This document shows, piece by piece, positions 11,152 to 21,292 of a stretch of 64,000 bases of DNA (positions are counted from its first letter, which is position 1; each line of letters opens with the position of its first letter). The translations under genes were made by a program, and so were the position numbers. The notes under the pieces were generated by a model. It was not told the origin of the DNA. It saw only the letters and a list, made by a program, of their open reading frames with translations, and made no database searches. Origin of the DNA: Isoetes taiwanensis (taxonomy: Eukaryota; Streptophyta; Lycopodiopsida; Isoetales; Isoetaceae); the NCBI GenBank assembly GCA_021234155.1, contig JAJEKV010000014.1:15844872-15908871 (forward strand), given 5' to 3'.

Positions 11152-12007
11152 GCTTGCTATTATGACACACAACCATATTAAAAAGAATTCTTCGACCATA
11201 GACATTACATTAACTCAGTCTATGAACCTGTTGTTTGCAGGATAAATAAACTGCATTATAAACAAATAACCTGCATTATAATCTGCATGTAATAAAACTC
11301 AGCCTTTTCCATGCATGTAATCTGCATGCATGTAAACTGCATTATAAACAAAAAGCCTACATTATAATCTGCATATTCTCACCGTAAGATTATGCAATGA
11401 TCTCCCTTGTTGTCACACAACCACAAACTCCCTTGCTGTCTCCTTACTTGAGATCTGCAACAAACACATGGGTATACGCACATGCAAACAAAACATCACT
11501 AAAAACCAGAAATTAGAAACCAGAAATCACATGGAAACAAGATTTGCTCAAAGAATTACCAAGAAGTCGCCAGAAGTTGCCAGAATTACCAAGAATTACC
11601 AAGCAAACCATCAAAGAATTACCAAGAAGTCGCCAGAGGTCGCAAGAAGTTGCCAGAAGCCGCCAGATTGTAACAAAAAGTCGCCAGAAGATACCAGAGA
11701 ACTCTAATCCAAAAAACCTTCAAGAAACTTGAAGAACCTCTGATTTTCTAACAAAATCCTACCTAAGCAGCGCCTCGTCGGATCTAATCAGAAGCAGCAA
11801 CAATCCTATAGCGACGAAGATCGCCTCGCCGGAATGAAAGCCCCACTCCCTCGGGTATTTCCCCCTCAGAATATTCCTCAGCGGGCCCCAGCCTCGGCAG
11901 AGCACTCGCGGCTCCGCCGCCTCGAAATTTCCTCGGTAGAAGACTCTCGGGGCATAGATTCCCTACTACATAAAAAATCCACGTAAGACATTAAAGGATC
12001 AAGGAAG
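11152..12007. other. Non-coding region upstream of the recombinase gene, with local repeats
   Basis: Two copies of a roughly 40 bp block starting CTGCATTATAAACAAA lie at about 11251-11292 and 11337-11377. From about 11555 to 11700 short units resembling AAGTCGCCAGAAGTTGCCAG and AATTACCAAG are repeated irregularly; the open frames there are low-complexity repeat translations. The stretch 11760-11960 is GC-richer (GGCTCCGCCGCCTCG), and could be a promoter or 5' leader, but no core promoter motif is clear. Confidence 0.45.
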
Positions 12008-12082
12008 AACAAGGTGCTGCGCACGGAGGGTTGCCCTCCATGGACGGAGGGTGAAGTGGCTTAAATCAATATTCAAAGTCAT
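12008..12082. repeat. Dispersed repeat module 1, copy 2
   Basis: Matches 154-228, including AACAAGGTGCTGCGCACGGA, GGGTTGCCCTCC, and GTGGCTTAAATCA followed by TTCAAAGTCAT. Module 2 does not follow here. Confidence 0.65.
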
Positions 12083-14438
12083 ATTTTTACAATAAATCAA
12101 AATTGCTACTTCAAAATAATAGAGTATTTAATACCATAACTTTATGAAGTGAAATGTAATATGAGCGTAGGTAAAATACTTGCTTCATAAATTTAATACA
12201 TAAGCACAAGCAAGCATTAGTAAGAATGGACTTTTAAAGGTCAAATCTAAGATGCATGTATAAACACCAAAACCACCCCTATCCAAGGCTTTTTGCTCAT
12301 TGAAGTTCCTGTGGCATTTCGCAACACTTGTATTGAAATTACAAGGTTTCCACCTTCAACAACTTGTACATGACTAGGACCATTATTTAGGACCATTATT
12401 CTGCCCACTAGTCATGTTATATGCCTCCTTTGCGTAATGATTCAAAATATATTCTTTTGTGATGATTATAAACAGCAACAGACAAAACTTGTAATGACAT
12501 CAAGAACAGATAAGACCTTGACTCTGAAAAAGCATCTGATGTAGTTGAATCAAGATATATTTACTCGCCAGTTCTTGACCTATGACAAAAACACACCAAA
12601 ACATAGGGCCCATTATTAACACCACACCAAAACACAGGGCCCATTATTGTTTCGTTTACAGATGCACTAGGGTAGTAAAGCTGGCTTCCACTGCTGCATA
12701 TAAGAGCATCAAAATCTTTCACTGCTATGCCTTCAGAAGTCAGCATATGAATGGTTTTGACCACAAATTTTTGCCCTCTTTGAACTGGTCGAATCCGGAG
12801 GCGCTTGAGCAAGTTTTTGGTTTGCAGGGATTAGCAAGTCTAATCCATCTCAATTCGACCAGTATGGAAGTCACTCGAACCAATTTGGAGCTAGATCGGC
12901 CAAGATTTCCATGCAAGCAAAAAATAGGCTAAGGGGCGGGCGCAGTCAGCGTAACTGCACAGTTACTGTACTATTCTTATGTTTCTGCCAGAAGGGATAC
13001 CCTGCAAAGGTATCATCAAAACAAGGGTAAGTTTATTTTCATTCGAACAAAATTGGTTAAATTTGAGATGTTATCTCGATTATTAAATTGTTATATTAGT
13101 ATTGACATCTAATAGGTATTCGAAAATCACACAAGTGTGAAGATCAAGAAGAAATTATTTCTACTTGGAAACCAAATTGTACTTTTCTAAGAAATGAGTA
13201 GCAAATAGCAAAATACATACCATTGCAAATGAAATTTTTGAAACAGTTCAAGAAATTATGTAGCCTGCAACCTTGCCTGAAGCATAGATTGTGGCATGAG
13301 GAATTGTTCAAGACTATAAAGAGAATGGACGACAAGTTAGGCACATGAGTTTTGAGCTCTGGGTTTTGGTTACGAATTTTCCATCCCTATGAACGCTTGC
13401 GAGGATGGCTCCAAGATCTCTACTGCTAGGTTTTCAAAGAAAAGCCATAAGTGCCGTTCTCGAGTCCTCATGTATCTCTATGTCATTTTTGGGTCGTCAA
13501 CAAAAAGGCATTTTCTAAGGATGGAGCAGGGCTCGAAATTAGAATTTGTCGCAACTAATAAAAATTCTTGCTTATATTTAAGGCTACCGAAAATACATGA
13601 ATTTATAGTGTAGTTAATTTATTTGAGCGAGGGGCATTTTGGTAATTTTGAAACTCGTAAGGGTATTTTGGTAGTTTTCCCATCTATCTTTTTAGTTTAC
13701 AAACTAGTACCACAACATTGCCTGCAAGTTGCAACAGAATACAACATCAAAAAACAAAGACCACATAATAACGTCAATTACCAAGTGAAGAGCCCACACC
13801 CTATGTGCTGCAAAACCTCCAAGGAATTTTACTGAAATGGGCATGTATGCAATCACATGGGCAGAGAGTGGAGGTGACAGAACCGTAAAGAAATGATTAT
13901 TTTGTTATAAATAGAACGGACAGTCAAATATAAACTGAAATAAGGATATAATTTTGAAAAATCATACTCCTTTCCTTGATTTCATTCAGCCATATACATA
14001 TATTTGGACAATTGGAATTGTGCTTGTTTGCATGAAATGCCAATATCCCACGTAAAAGACTTAAATGCCATCTGCATAGGAGCTCTTGTCCAAATGACCG
14101 TGGTACTCATATCCATGAAATTATCTCTGACACATAACACTTCCTTCAGCCTCAAACGATAAATATCAAATGCTCTGATCCTATAAAGGAAGTATAAACA
14201 TTTCTAGATCAGTCATTGTAGTTCCTTTTAATCCAGGATTGCCTTATATGCAATGTGCTCGCTTCTGAAGTTATCCAAATAAGGCCAGTGCTTCAACTAA
14301 AACCTACTAGAAAATGCTCAAGTAGGTGCGAAAGCAGGACAAAATAGATTGGAGATAAGAAAGACAACAACAATAGCAGAGAAAGTACATCATGTTTTAC
14401 AAAGGACAAAAGATAAGTAAGAATATAGATTTGCTTAC
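12083..14438. other. Intergenic region, no gene recognised
   Basis: Short ORFs on both strands have no recognisable domain. A 25 bp direct repeat around ACACCAAAACANAGGGCCCA occurs at 12593-12617 and 12624-12648. Segments on the plus strand such as 12780-12930 could be upstream exons of the DUF7869 gene, but I could not match them to that family. Confidence 0.4.
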
Positions 14439-14765
14439 CTGCATTGAACCAGAACAGCAACTATATAAGCACTGCCTCATTTCATTAATACTTGTTTCTT
14501 TCTTACAATTAGCCATGAAAACCTGCATAAATATGCTTATATCAACCGAAAACACATGATCTACAGCTTCGAAAACAGATACATAGAGAGCAGAGTAATA
14601 ATATGTACCTGGATGTCTGGGGTTAGGACCTGGTTTTGCAGCATGCAAACGGTAATATGTCAGTACTTGGTATTCAAACCAGCAAATTGATAAGGTACAC
14701 CATGGCTGTCCTGCTTTGTCCACAGCTGAGATATATTTTAAAGTATGCTCATTGTTGCCTGCCAT
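14439..14765 (-). CDS. Partial coding segment of unknown family
   Basis: A minus-strand open frame of about 109 codons begins at ATG 14765 and runs to a strong donor (GGTTCAATGCAG then GTAAGC, intron start 14438). It reads like real protein: KYISAVDKAGQPWCTLSICW, VLTYYRLHAAKPGPNPRHPG, MANCKKETSINEMRQCLY and SCCSGSMQ. The aromatic- and Cys-rich composition and the PGPNPRHPG turn suggest a folded domain. An internal CAG near 14525 could be an acceptor, in which case part of the ORF is intronic. No downstream exon was found with confidence and I do not recognise the family. It faces away from the DUF7869 gene with only about 15-90 bp between them, so the two may share a promoter or belong to one mobile element. 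Confidence 0.4.
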
Positions 14766-14779
14766 TCACCAATACCTGA

Positions 14780-16327
14780 TCCGCTTGCCTAGCTTTCCTA
14801 TTTTGTAAGTGCTCTCATGGTGAGTGTGCTGGCATTCATGGTGTTGTACAGTGCAGAGTATTTTTGACCTATCCAAATATACACAGCGATCCTAACCTCA
14901 CGGTGACAATACTAAATAAGATTTTGCTGGCAAAGGAGAAGCTGCCTCCAGTGTTGTACTTACAGTTAGACAATACTACTAGAGAAAATAAAAACCAAGT
15001 TTTATTTGCTTATTGCGCAATGCTGGTCGAGCTGGGTATCTTTCGAAAGGTCAAGGTTGGTTTCTTACTTGTGGGCCACACCCATGATCAGATAGACCAA
15101 ATGTTCAGCAGATTTTCTGTGCGGTTGCGAAGGAAAAAAGCATTTTGTCTACACTCCTTGTGCAGTGTGATTGAGCAAGCTTACAATCCGACTCCAGTTG
15201 TCGAAGTGCTTAGCGAGACTTTTGATTTTCGTGAGTTTGTTTTCCAGCGTCATGGTGATACAGGTCCTGCTATCCATAAGTTGAATAATTTGACATTTCA
15301 ACATCATGTAAAATTTTTTCTCAAGGACGGTAAAGCACAACTTCAAGGGAAGTACTTTGTCACCTCCCAAACTTGGCAGCCTGAGGCAGGCCTACAATAT
15401 TTAAAATATGTTCCTGAAACTAAGGTAATGAGAAGGGCTATTCAGCAGCCACTGAAAAGTGCCGTAGACTACACAGAAAAGAACAAGGACAAAAATCCCT
15501 TCGTCTCACTGACCAGCATGGAGAAAAGTATAAGGTCAGGTTTTAAGTACTTCAGTGAGGAGGACAAAGGCTGGTGGGAGAATTTCTTTTCAATAATGCA
15601 GGATGTAACTAAATCCCTCAACAACATCTCCCTGGAAGTTGCTTTTTGTTGGCCTGGTACTCAAGTTCATCCCCTTGTTGAGGCAGACCAAGGAATTGCA
15701 AAGGGTTCCGTGTTCTGCAGTACTGAAGTCAACAAGGAACCTGATCGTGTAATGTACCTCGGAAGTAGACGTGCCTTGAAAAAGAACCAAGGCCAAACTC
15801 CAGAAAAACTTGCGGATTTGTCTAAGGGGATGCTTATAGCTGTACCTTCGACTGATGATGACGAAGAGCGTCCTTTCTGGATTGCGCGGGTTAAGGACAT
15901 TGTACTCAAAGACAATCTCCCTTCGGTAGTGAAAGTTCACTGGTACGCCACTAAGGATACAGATCCTTTTGCTGGTCGGTATGATCCTGTGATAATTCCT
16001 TTCAAGAAGGGCCGGAAAACGATGAATAAGAATCACGTGGACAATCTGGACATGAACGAAACTCAAGTGCTAGCTTATGATTTTACACTCAAGGTTGATA
16101 ACAGGCTACGTGCGACAACAGTTAACTTACTGAAGTCTTTCTGCGAAGATAGTTCAGACAAAGGTTCCCAGGATGAGGACAGTGTTCCAGCGGTTAGCTC
16201 TTCGACCACTTCAAGTGACAATGAGGAGAGTGGCAACGAGGACAGTGGTGACGAGTCTGAAGGAGTTGACGAGTATAACGACATTCCTAATCCTGCTCTT
16301 CTCAAAGGCCGTAAACTTCTTGTATAA
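14780..16327 (+). CDS. DUF7869-like protein, large 3' exon
   Basis: Open from 14780 to TAA at 16325-16327; the first codons are probably intronic, with candidate acceptors at 14851 and 14856, so the true N-terminus is missing. Counting from the TTG at 14864, residues 29-45 (PVLYLQLDNTTRENKN) and 66-82 (GFLLVGHTHDQIDQMF) match the diagnostic LQLDN-RENKN and GHTHxxID motifs of the DUF7869 proteins found in plants, algae and animals, which are often mobile-element derived and may have an RNase H-like fold. Asp36, Asp75 or Asp78 and Glu98-100 are candidate metal ligands. Further on, FWIARVKDIV and VKVHWYA look like a small beta-barrel (BAH- or Tudor-like) reader. The C-terminus (about residues 420-475) is Ser/Asp/Glu-rich. 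No frameshift is visible over 487 codons, so it has been under selection until recently. Exact function is unknown. Confidence 0.7.
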   Translation, partial: SACLAFLFCKCSHGECAGIHGVVQCRVFLTYPNIHSDPNLTVTILNKILLAKEKLPPVLYLQLDNTTRENKNQVLFAYCAMLVELGIFRKVKVGFLLVGHTHDQIDQMFSRFSVRLRRKKAFCLHSLCSVIEQAYNPTPVVEVLSETFDFREFVFQRHGDTGPAIHKLNNLTFQHHVKFFLKDGKAQLQGKYFVTSQTWQPEAGLQYLKYVPETKVMRRAIQQPLKSAVDYTEKNKDKNPFVSLTSMEKSIRSGFKYFSEEDKGWWENFFSIMQDVTKSLNNISLEVAFCWPGTQVHPLVEADQGIAKGSVFCSTEVNKEPDRVMYLGSRRALKKNQGQTPEKLADLSKGMLIAVPSTDDDEERPFWIARVKDIVLKDNLPSVVKVHWYATKDTDPFAGRYDPVIIPFKKGRKTMNKNHVDNLDMNETQVLAYDFTLKVDNRLRATTVNLLKSFCEDSSDKGSQDEDSVPAVSSSTTSSDNEESGNEDSGDESEGVDEYNDIPNPALLKGRKLLV

Positions 16328-17201
16328 TCTAAATGTGGGCACATCGTTACCTCCTAGTTTTGGCTAGAGTTTTTTGTACATGTTGTACATGTTTTGTACA
16401 TGCTCGCATTCTTCCAAGTTTATCCATATTTTTTCATGTCTTGTATAAGCGCCAAATGCTATCAGACATGTTAGTTATGTCTTGTATGTTTTTCTGTTGC
16501 CTATGCGCGCATAGCACCTTGTGGTTCTTCTTGAGTAATAACAAATAGATACGCCTAGATTTGTCAATCTTGCTTTCATTTCTTGTGAAGATTTTAATGG
16601 TTCTTTAATTTTGCTAGTTTTCTTGTATTTCCTAGATTTTCTTAAAAGGTGACTCCAATTTTACAGCTTGTTTGGGTGTCTACAATTCACAAAACAGCAA
16701 AAGTTTTCTAATTTTGGACCAAAAAAGGGGTGTCACAAATCAAAATTGAGGGCTGTTTTTTCAATTGACCCCCCAAAAGTGGCAATTTTTAGGTTTTTTT
16801 TAGGGAATCTTTGAAAGATTCCTTTTTGTGGTGCAAACGCAGGTCATTAGTGCATTTGCTAGGTCACCTTGTTAAGGGTTTTAAGCTAGGGAACGTCTCA
16901 CGATCCCATCATCGCGCATGATCACTTTGACCTTCACCATGACCCCCCTATGGTCAGGTGTGCGAACCCCGCATCGTGGCATAGAGAGCATCCGACCGAT
17001 GTCCCATCATCGCCCACCATGCTTCACTTCCTCTCTCGCATGACCCTATTGGTCATGCGCACCTCTTGGTGCATGTTGGCCTAGAGAATGCCTTAAAGGC
17101 GTATCCCATCATCGCCTACACGTTCCAAGATTCTGGCACATGAACTCTACTAGCTAGAATACATATGCCAGAACTAAAGGCTAACTAAGAAACATGCTAA
17201 G
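16328..17201. other. Spacer with a ~100 bp periodic motif at the chromovirus 3' end
   Basis: No gene. 16328-16830 is the 3' flank of the DUF7869 gene. From about 16890 the sequence belongs to the tail of the minus-strand chromovirus: the 12-mer TCCCATCATCGC recurs at 16904, 17002 and 17104, close to a 100 bp period, each in a similar context with CATGACC or GGTCATG. A related TCCCATCATCGG lies at 22368 in the tail of element G. No 3' LTR comparable to 51449-53090 is present, so the chromovirus appears truncated here. Confidence 0.5.
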
Positions 17202-18750
17202 CTAACCTCCTGGCAAGTCGATGTCGATCAAATCGGAGACGACTCGCCCGTCAAACTCCTTCCCAAACTCTGGGTATTGCTTCTCCAAATCCTGCTTCAA
17301 TACCCATGTCGCGTCTTCCACGGGCAAGTGCTTCCACTTGACCAAATACTGGAGGAACTGAGATCTCCTAGTCTTCTTGAATGACTTGTCGAGAAGTAAT
17401 TCAGGCACAATTTCAACTTGTTCCTCCGTCGTTTCCAACAAAGTTGGAGTATCCAAAACCTCATCAAGGTAAAGATCGTGCCTTTCGAATAAACTCACAT
17501 GGAAGACCTTAAGGTGGCCCGAGAGATCCAACTTGTAGGCTTGAGAGCCCGCTCTTCTCCAAGATCTTGAACGGACCGGCCCACCTAGGGGCGAGCCGAT
17601 GCGAAGCTTCCCTTGCTTAACCTTTACTTGAGCCAAACTTTATCTCTCACAACAAAACAACTCTCGAGGAGTTTTATGTCTATCTGCTAGATTCTTCATA
17701 TGTGCCCATGCTGATTGAAGATATTCTAACACTTTTACCAAAAACTACCGCATAAATGCTGTCGTTGTTGAGAAACTTCCACCTAGGGCACTAGATTATG
17801 CCACATAACTAGGGTCAAGCATTGATAACTGTAACTGATCATGGAGGAGACATCTTCGATGACTCGTGCTTCATATTATTGTACGTAATTAACCAGGTGG
17901 ATGTACTCGGCCCATTTGGATTACTTGTTCCAATCATAGTTTCTCAACGTGCTCTCCAAAATTGTGTTGGTGCGGTCCCTTTGCCGAATTGACTGCAAAT
18001 GAAAAGCAAACTCATCAACAAGTTGGTGCAGCTCGTGTTGAAGAAGTCTTGCTAAACGTTGCTAAAGAACTTCGGATCTCTATTGGTGATGATCGACCTG
18101 TGCATTCCATGCAGCCTAAAAGAACTTTTATGTAGACCACACGGCTAGATCCAAAGTGGTGTCTATGGTGTGGCATGGCAAGAATGTGCCCTTTTGATAA
18201 GCTATATACCACAACCATGAAGGCTTCAAGCTTCTTGTTGAATTCGCTTGCCGAAGTGGAGATGGGATTGCAAATTGATGCTTCAAAAGCTTGCCAATGA
18301 GTGGCGGCGTCTTATCATCTCCATGGCTTCCCTCAATTGGGCTATATGCTCTTCCATTAATTTGCTGTAGATCACGATGTCGTTGAAGAGAGATTGATGA
18401 CGAACTCGTCTAAAACAATCTTCGAAGATGTCGTTCCTTAAATGCATACAAGTTGGTGGAGCATTCCATAGACTCAAGGGCATCACTGTGAAATCCTAGT
18501 GCCCATACCGAGTTCTGAAGGAGTCTTATAATTATCTTCCCCCTCCATCCTTATTTGATGATTGCCCGAACTTAAGTCGATTTTGTAGAAGAATCTTGCT
18601 TCTTGGGGCTGACCCATTATGTCGTTTGCTTGTTGAGCTGCCCATGATTGATGTACATCTTTAGACTTCTATAAAGAGCTTTGCTGGTCGGCTCTGCATC
18701 TTGTGCAAGAGTGATTTCAGACTGTACGCCTCTATAGAGCAAAAGCTCTC
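17202..18750 (-). pseudogene. Ty3/gypsy chromovirus pol, 3' half (RT, integrase, chromodomain)
   Basis: Minus-strand remnants in pol order. The RT begins near 18750 (ITLAQDAEPTSKALYR), jumps over the fingers by a deletion straight to MYINHGQLNKQT, and goes on to FFYKIDLSSGNHQIRM-like sequence, FTVMPLS, NAPPTCM and DIVIYSKLMEEHIAQLR. Integrase core remnants at about 18218-18015 include VVVYSLSK and, in another frame, LHGMHRSIITNRDPKF, which contains a catalytic Asp. The best preserved part, 17636-17202, reads HVSLFERHDLYLDEVL and then a chromodomain with YLVKWKHLPVEDATWV, and ends in TAG. RNase H is missing. Numerous stops and frame changes make this a dead copy. The remainder of the same or a sister element lies at 47157-53090. 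Confidence 0.8.
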
Positions 18751-18755
18751 AAATT
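18473..18755. repeat. Direct duplication flanking the retrotransposon nest, left copy
   Basis: These 283 bp of gypsy RT sequence (CTCAAGGGCATCACTG to CTCTCAAATT) recur at 47157-47420, in the same orientation and nearly identical except for a 19 bp gap around 18701-18719. They bracket the whole copia array. This is far too long for a target site duplication. Confidence 0.9.
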
Positions 18756-19347
18756 GTTCCAGAACTAGTCAGTATAACAATAGCTTTATTCACCAAATTT
18801 GCTAGACAACTTTATAAACAAGGCTTATAAAAGCTTAGGTTCATGGAGCCAAAATATGGTCACTCATCCAAGAACCTTTTACAAAATACAACTCCTGCGC
18901 TCAGCTCTCGACCTATATGCTCCCTGTCTATCCATTACTCCAGTATTTATCTCCATATTTACCTTCCAATCCGGGTGCATCCACTTGTCAAATTGTGCAT
19001 CCCCTTCATATAGAAAGTTCTCCAACTTGCCTAAAAATCAGGAGTAGATAGACTTGCCTTCCTTAAAATTCGGCCCTAGTTGACTTTGACTTCGACTGGT
19101 CAATGCAAACCCTAAGTGGCGGGCAGGGGGTGTCTGTGTGTTTCTAGCGAGCCCAGCAACATCCGGGTAGGGGGTGCCCGCCACCTTTGACTTTGACTTT
19201 GACCTACTGCCACTGCTTCTCATAGGTCTTTCCAAAGCTTTGTATAACATGACACCATTTAACATGCCACTGCTCTAATCTACTGCCACTGCTTCTCATA
19301 GATTAGAATAGAATATCACTCACAATTATTACATGACAACTACAACA
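18751..19347 (-). repeat. Copia array LTR-a (3' LTR of copy B, tip missing)
   Basis: 597 bp matching LTR-b, -c and -d, read TGTTGTAG...CTACA on the minus strand. The outer five bases (TGTAG on the plus strand) are missing: the sequence passes from gypsy CTCTC straight into AAATTGTTCC, with AAATT shared by both parents. It has three TTTGAC units where the other LTRs have four, so it is the most divergent of the four LTRs. Confidence 0.85.
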
Positions 19348-19355
19348 TTCCCCCT

Positions 19356-19609
19356 TCATGTAATAAGCAGATTCTGATTATACTGGATTATTGTTCTTAA
19401 CTTGAGAAACCTGCTGGCTGTAAGTGCCTTGGTGAGAATATCAGCTAATTGTCCATCCGTTGCAACATATATCATTTGTAGCATGTTTTTCTTCACCATG
19501 TCTCTAAGAAAGTGGACTTCCATTTCAATGTGCTTTGTTCTTTCGTGAAGAACAGGGTTCTTTGACATAACTATGCAACTGGTATTGTCACAGTAAATAG
19601 CAGTAGGAT
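19356..19609 (-). pseudogene. Copia copy B, RNase H C-terminus
   Basis: Encodes the end of a copia RNase H: PTAIYCDNTSCI, HERTKHIEMEVHFLRDMV, DGQLADILTKAL and the stop near 19356. The catalytic-region DNTSCI is intact here. Element G interrupts the reading frame at 19610. Confidence 0.85.
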
Positions 19610-21279
19610 TGTGACGTCCCCTACTCATATACGGTGCACTCACCGTATACAAACAGGAGTTCATCCCCCATATCAGCTCCATGCCGATACAGGGCCCTCC
19701 ACAATCACTGCACCCGTAACGAGTCCAGTGGGAAGAGTGAAGGGGTCATTTTACCCCGTCTCCCTCAGGGCCTACCTAGCTGCGGAAGCGTAAACATACA
19801 TGTCAGTATACAACATAATCACATATCCACCTCGAAGGGCGGTGCATCAACATCTGCATAGACAATGACCAGCATCATACATAAGGGGAATCCTACCCAA
19901 GGCAGGGATGACTGACGGCTTGGATCTCCAGAGTTCATTGCAGACAGAATTCATGGCAATGGATTTGGCTGGCATAAGAACATGGCTTAGGGTTGTCCAC
20001 TCCATCCGCCCCTCCTGTGCACACTTTGCAGAGTAGGCTGAAAAGTGTTGGGACCTGACTGTAGCCCGCCGGATGCATAACCAAAAGGGCTATTCCTGGG
20101 TTTCATCTCCCCAGTTCCGATGGGGCAGGTAGGGATCACTCCCTCCAGAAGTCTACATGCTGACTCAAGGTGACTAGAGGGCCACTGCCCGTATTCGACT
20201 TGAACCCATTGGAAGGTGAACCCCACCCCACGGGTGTCGAGCCCATGCCTTGCCCACACTCAGTGGCAAGGCATTAGACCTAGTCACAATGATCCCCGGT
20301 AGCACTAACACACCAGAGGGATCGTTCAAGAGTCAGAACACGAACTTCCTTCTAAGCCAGTCTGGCCCCTTCACCCACAACCAGGTGTGGCTCTTGTGCA
20401 CAGGCCGAATCTATATGGTGCTAGAGAGGCTAATCTAGGAGCATCTACTACCAAGCTTTATGTCTCTACCCCCCTTCCCAATACAAGGAGTTCATAGAGA
20501 TACATCATCCATATACATCACAGAAGAACTAAAGAACAAGATCTAATCTACATCATAGAGTTAGGTTCTTTAGTTAGAGTCTGGTATCTAGAGATCTAGA
20601 AGGCTGCTATGGGCAATTTAATAGGCTAAACCTACTGGTTCGATGACTAGAAGATGGTTTAAGCTATTAAATTGACTAAATACCTAATCCTTGGCTTGCT
20701 TCTCTCACTTACGAACTTCGACCATCTGCTGAAATGCTCGAATCGAGGGAAACTAATGATCGAGTTCTCTCGGGCCAGTTCGGGGGAGGCTGGTTTTGGC
20801 TCTTGAGGCAGCCAAAACAGAGCTCTAAAACCCTAGGAACGAAAAATGGGCAAGTTAGGGTTTCCCTCCTTAAATAGACAAGGGGGGTTGGTTAGGGTTT
20901 CCAATTATCCCCTTTAGGCATGTGGGATAATTGGGAATGGGCCCACTTGCCTTTAATGGCTAGGTGGCAAAATGTGCCCACATGGAAATGTGTGCCCACA
21001 TTAATGTGTACATTGGAAAATGTGCACATTAATTGCACACTTGGGTATGGCCCACTTGGCATCAAGTGGCCACATGGAAATGTGTGCCCACATTAATGTG
21101 TACATTGGAAAATGTGCACATTAATACTAATGCACATTCTTAGCAAGTTGCCCCCTAGGGGCTACCCACTTGGCTACACGCGTGCAGTATTACCGCGTCG
21201 GAGGTGGGGTAATGCGGCGTGATTTGAGCGATGCGATTATACGCCCCGGGACCGTGATTGTCTTTGGCCGAACGTCACA
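19610..21279 (-). repeat. Element G 3' LTR
   Basis: Plus-strand ends are TGTGACGTCC and AACGTCACA, an inverted TGTGACGT pair. Nearly identical to 28741-30411; most differences are short clusters at CAG/CTG sites (for example near 20714). ORFs inside are LTR translations, not genes. Confidence 0.95.
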
Positions 21280-21292
21280 TTCTCCCCACCTT
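21280..21292 (-). promoter_or_regulatory. Element G polypurine tract
   Basis: On the minus strand AAGGTGGGGAGAA directly precedes the 3' LTR. A near copy of the tract and its flank occurs about 41 bp further in (21321), as if the primer site had been duplicated. Confidence 0.8.

Noticed and set aside
11468-11732. Two overlapping Lys/Arg/Pro-rich ORFs
   Set aside because: Low-complexity translation of short irregular repeats upstream of the recombinase.
18799-19047. 82-codon ORF found four times (also 33813, 38038 and the equivalent in LTR-d)
   Set aside because: It is antisense within the copia LTR, so copies are LTR copies.
19611-19861. ORFs repeated identically at 28742-28992
   Set aside because: They are translations of the two LTRs of element G; repetition reflects LTR identity, not gene duplication.
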